From Arion vulgaris (lineage: Eukaryota > Mollusca > Gastropoda > Stylommatophora > Arionidae): a stretch of 64,000 nt of DNA. The stretch covers positions 4,830,501 through 4,894,500 of the forward strand of contig CM036760.1 of NCBI GenBank assembly GCA_020796225.1. The letters run 5' to 3'. Below are positions 62,201 to 64,000 of this stretch, one piece after another (position 1 is the first letter of the stretch; the number at the start of each line of letters is the position of its first letter). The translations under genes and the position numbers were made by a program. The notes beneath the pieces were generated by a model. That model searched no databases. It was not told the origin of the DNA and worked only from the letters and a program-made list of their open reading frames with translations.

Positions 62201-64000
62201 ATGTTATTCTTGCCATCCTTACCTTCTTTATCATGTGTCTCCATGTTATTCTTGCCATCCTTACCTTCTTTATCATGAGTCTCCATGTTATTCTTGCCAT
62301 CCTTACCTTCTTTATCATGTGTCTCCATGTTATTCTTGCCATCCTTACCTTCTTTATCATGTGTCTCCATGTTATTCTTGGTGTCATTACCTTCTTTATT
62401 TTGTGTCTCCATGTTATTCTTGGTGTCCTTACCTTCTTTATTATGTGTCTCCATGTTATTCTTGGTCGTCCTTACCTTCTTTATCATGTGTCTCCATGTT
62501 ATTCTTGGTGTCCTACCTTCTTTATCATGTGTCTCCATGTTATTCTTGCCATCCTTACCTTCTTTATCATGAGTCTCCATGTTATTCTTGCCATCCTTAC
62601 CTTCTTTATTATGTGTCTCCATGTTATTCTTGCCATCCTTACCTTCTTTATCATGTGTCCCCATGTTATTCTTGCCATCCTTACCTTCTTTATTATGTGT
62701 CTCCATGTTATTCTTGCCATCCTTACCTTCTTTATCATGTGTCTCCATGTTATTCTTGCCATCCTTACCTTCTTTATCATGTGTCTCCATGTCATTCTTG
62801 CCATCCTTACCTTCTTTATTATGTGTCTCCATGTTATTCTTGGTGTCCTTACCTTCTTTATCATGTGTCTCCATGTTATTCTTGCCATCCTTACCTTCTT
62901 TATCATGTGTCTCCATGTTATTCTTGGTGTCCTTACCTTCTTTATAATGTGTCTCCATGTTATTCTTGGTGTCCTTACCTTCTTTATTATGTGTCTCCAT
63001 GTTATTCTTGGTCGTCCTTACCTTCTTTATTATGTGTCTCCATGTTATTCTTGCCATCCTTACCTTCTTTATTATGTGTCTCCATGTTATTCTTGGTGTC
63101 CTTACCTTCTTTATTATGTGTCTCAATGTTATTCTTGGTGTCCTTACCTTCTTTATTATGTGTCTCCATGTTATTCTTGCCATCCTTACCTTCTTTATCA
63201 TGTGTCTCCATGTTATTCTTGCCATCCTTACCTCTCTTTATCATGTGTATCTATGTTATTCTTGGTGTCCTTACCTTCTTTATCATGTGTCTCCATGTTA
63301 TTCTTGGTGTCCTTACCTTCTTTATCATGTGTCTCCATGTTATTCTTGGTGTCCTTACCTTCTTTATCATGTGTCTCCATGTTATTCTTGCCATCCTTAC
63401 CTTCTTTATCAGGTGTCTCCATGTTATTCTTGCCATCCTTACCTTCTTTATTATGTGTCTCCATGTTATTCTTGTCGTCCTTACCTTCTTTATTATGTGT
63501 CTCCATGTTATTCTTGGTCGTCCTTACCTTCTTTATCATGTGTCTCCATGTTATTCTTGCCATCCTTACCTTCTTTATCATGTGTCTCCATGTTATTCTT
63601 GCCATCCTTACTTTCTTTATCATGAGTCTCCATGTTATTCTTGCCATCCTTACCTTCTTTATCATGTGTCTCCATGTTATTCTTGCCATCCTTACCTTCT
63701 TTATCATGTGTCTCCATGTTATTCTTGCCATCCTTACCTTCTTTATCATGTGTCTCCATGTTATTCTTGCCGTCCTTACCTTCTTTTTCATGTGTCTCCA
63801 TGTTATTCTTGGTCGTCCTTACCTTCTTTATCATGTGTCTCCATGTTATTCTTGGTCGTCCTTACCTTCTTTATCATGTGTCTCCATGTTATTCTTGCCA
63901 TCCTTACCTTCTTTATCATGTGTCTCCATGTTATTCTTGCCATCCTTACCTTCTTTATCATGTGTCTCCATGTTATTCTTGCCATCCTTACCTTCTTTAT

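Larger units (their letters stand above)
51830..64000. repeat. 42/43-bp minisatellite array, at least 12.2 kb
   Basis: About 285-290 units of CCTTCTTTATCATGTGTCTC, CATGTTATTCTTG, then one of three endings: CCATCCTTA (42 bp), GTGTCCTTA (42 bp), or GTCGTCCTTA/GCCGTCCTTA (43 bp). ATCATG and ATTATG forms are a second marker. A few units are 41 bp (TCCTACC). The array is unfinished at the window end. Three plus frames and two minus frames carry no stop in a 42-bp unit, so open frames up to 912 codons arise, and every 43- or 41-bp unit shifts them. No evidence of translation. The strand strongly favours pyrimidines. Confidence 0.97.

Noticed and set aside
51859..64000. Very long open frames (up to 912 codons) on both strands
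   Set aside because: They are readings of the stop-free 42-bp satellite unit. Frames shift at each 43- or 41-bp unit, and several frames are open at once.

Overview
This window looks like gene-poor, repeat-saturated DNA from an animal nuclear genome. I found no host protein-coding gene, no rRNA, no stand-alone tRNA gene and no CRISPR array that the sequence supports. The mix of decayed non-LTR retrotransposons with APE-type endonuclease and RNase H domains, several tRNA-headed or composite SINE families, hAT-type MITEs and long minisatellites fits a lophotrochozoan animal, possibly a mollusc. That placement is inference from repeat style only.

Working labels (mine, not database names). LINE groups, named from their C-terminal peptides: RT-a (KARGRPRKRWLDG, GAA-rich tail), RT-b (RGRPRKRWSDG), RT-c (LLYGSETWTAYSRH), RT-d (WPLTKTQERKI), RT-e (MRREGLEHLV), RT-f (RTE-like, the one near full-length copy), RT-g (LFYGSETWKTT), RNH1 and RNH2 (RNase H-bearing). 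SINEs: A, A2 and D share a 5' module; B, C, E, F, G and H have other heads. MITE-1 has ends CAGTGGCGGCTCG, MITE-2 has ends CAGGGCCGT; both look like hAT.

Layout. 1-12.4 kb: SINE and LINE fragments with short tandem arrays. 12.4-15.45 kb: a 3-kb hAT-like composite with an exact 8-bp target duplication, holding an RNase H LINE fragment that itself holds a SINE. 15.5-32 kb: nested SINE/MITE/LINE pieces and GATT and GTA microsatellites. 32-38 kb: RT-a on the minus strand, then the near full-length RT-f inserted in SINE-F. 38-51.8 kb: more LINE and SINE remnants, including arrays amplified out of LINE reverse transcriptase sequence. 51.83 kb to the window end: at least 12.2 kb of a 42/43-bp minisatellite with nested block duplications, still running at the last base.

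Main biological signal: at least four minisatellites (69-, 50-, 48- and about 98-bp units) were made by tandem amplification of coding sequence near the 3' end of different LINE lineages, and two more (25 and 23 bp) grew inside a SINE and another dispersed repeat. Transposon 3' ends appear to act here as seeds for satellite DNA. The very long open frames in the last 12 kb are by-products of a stop-free repeat unit, not genes.
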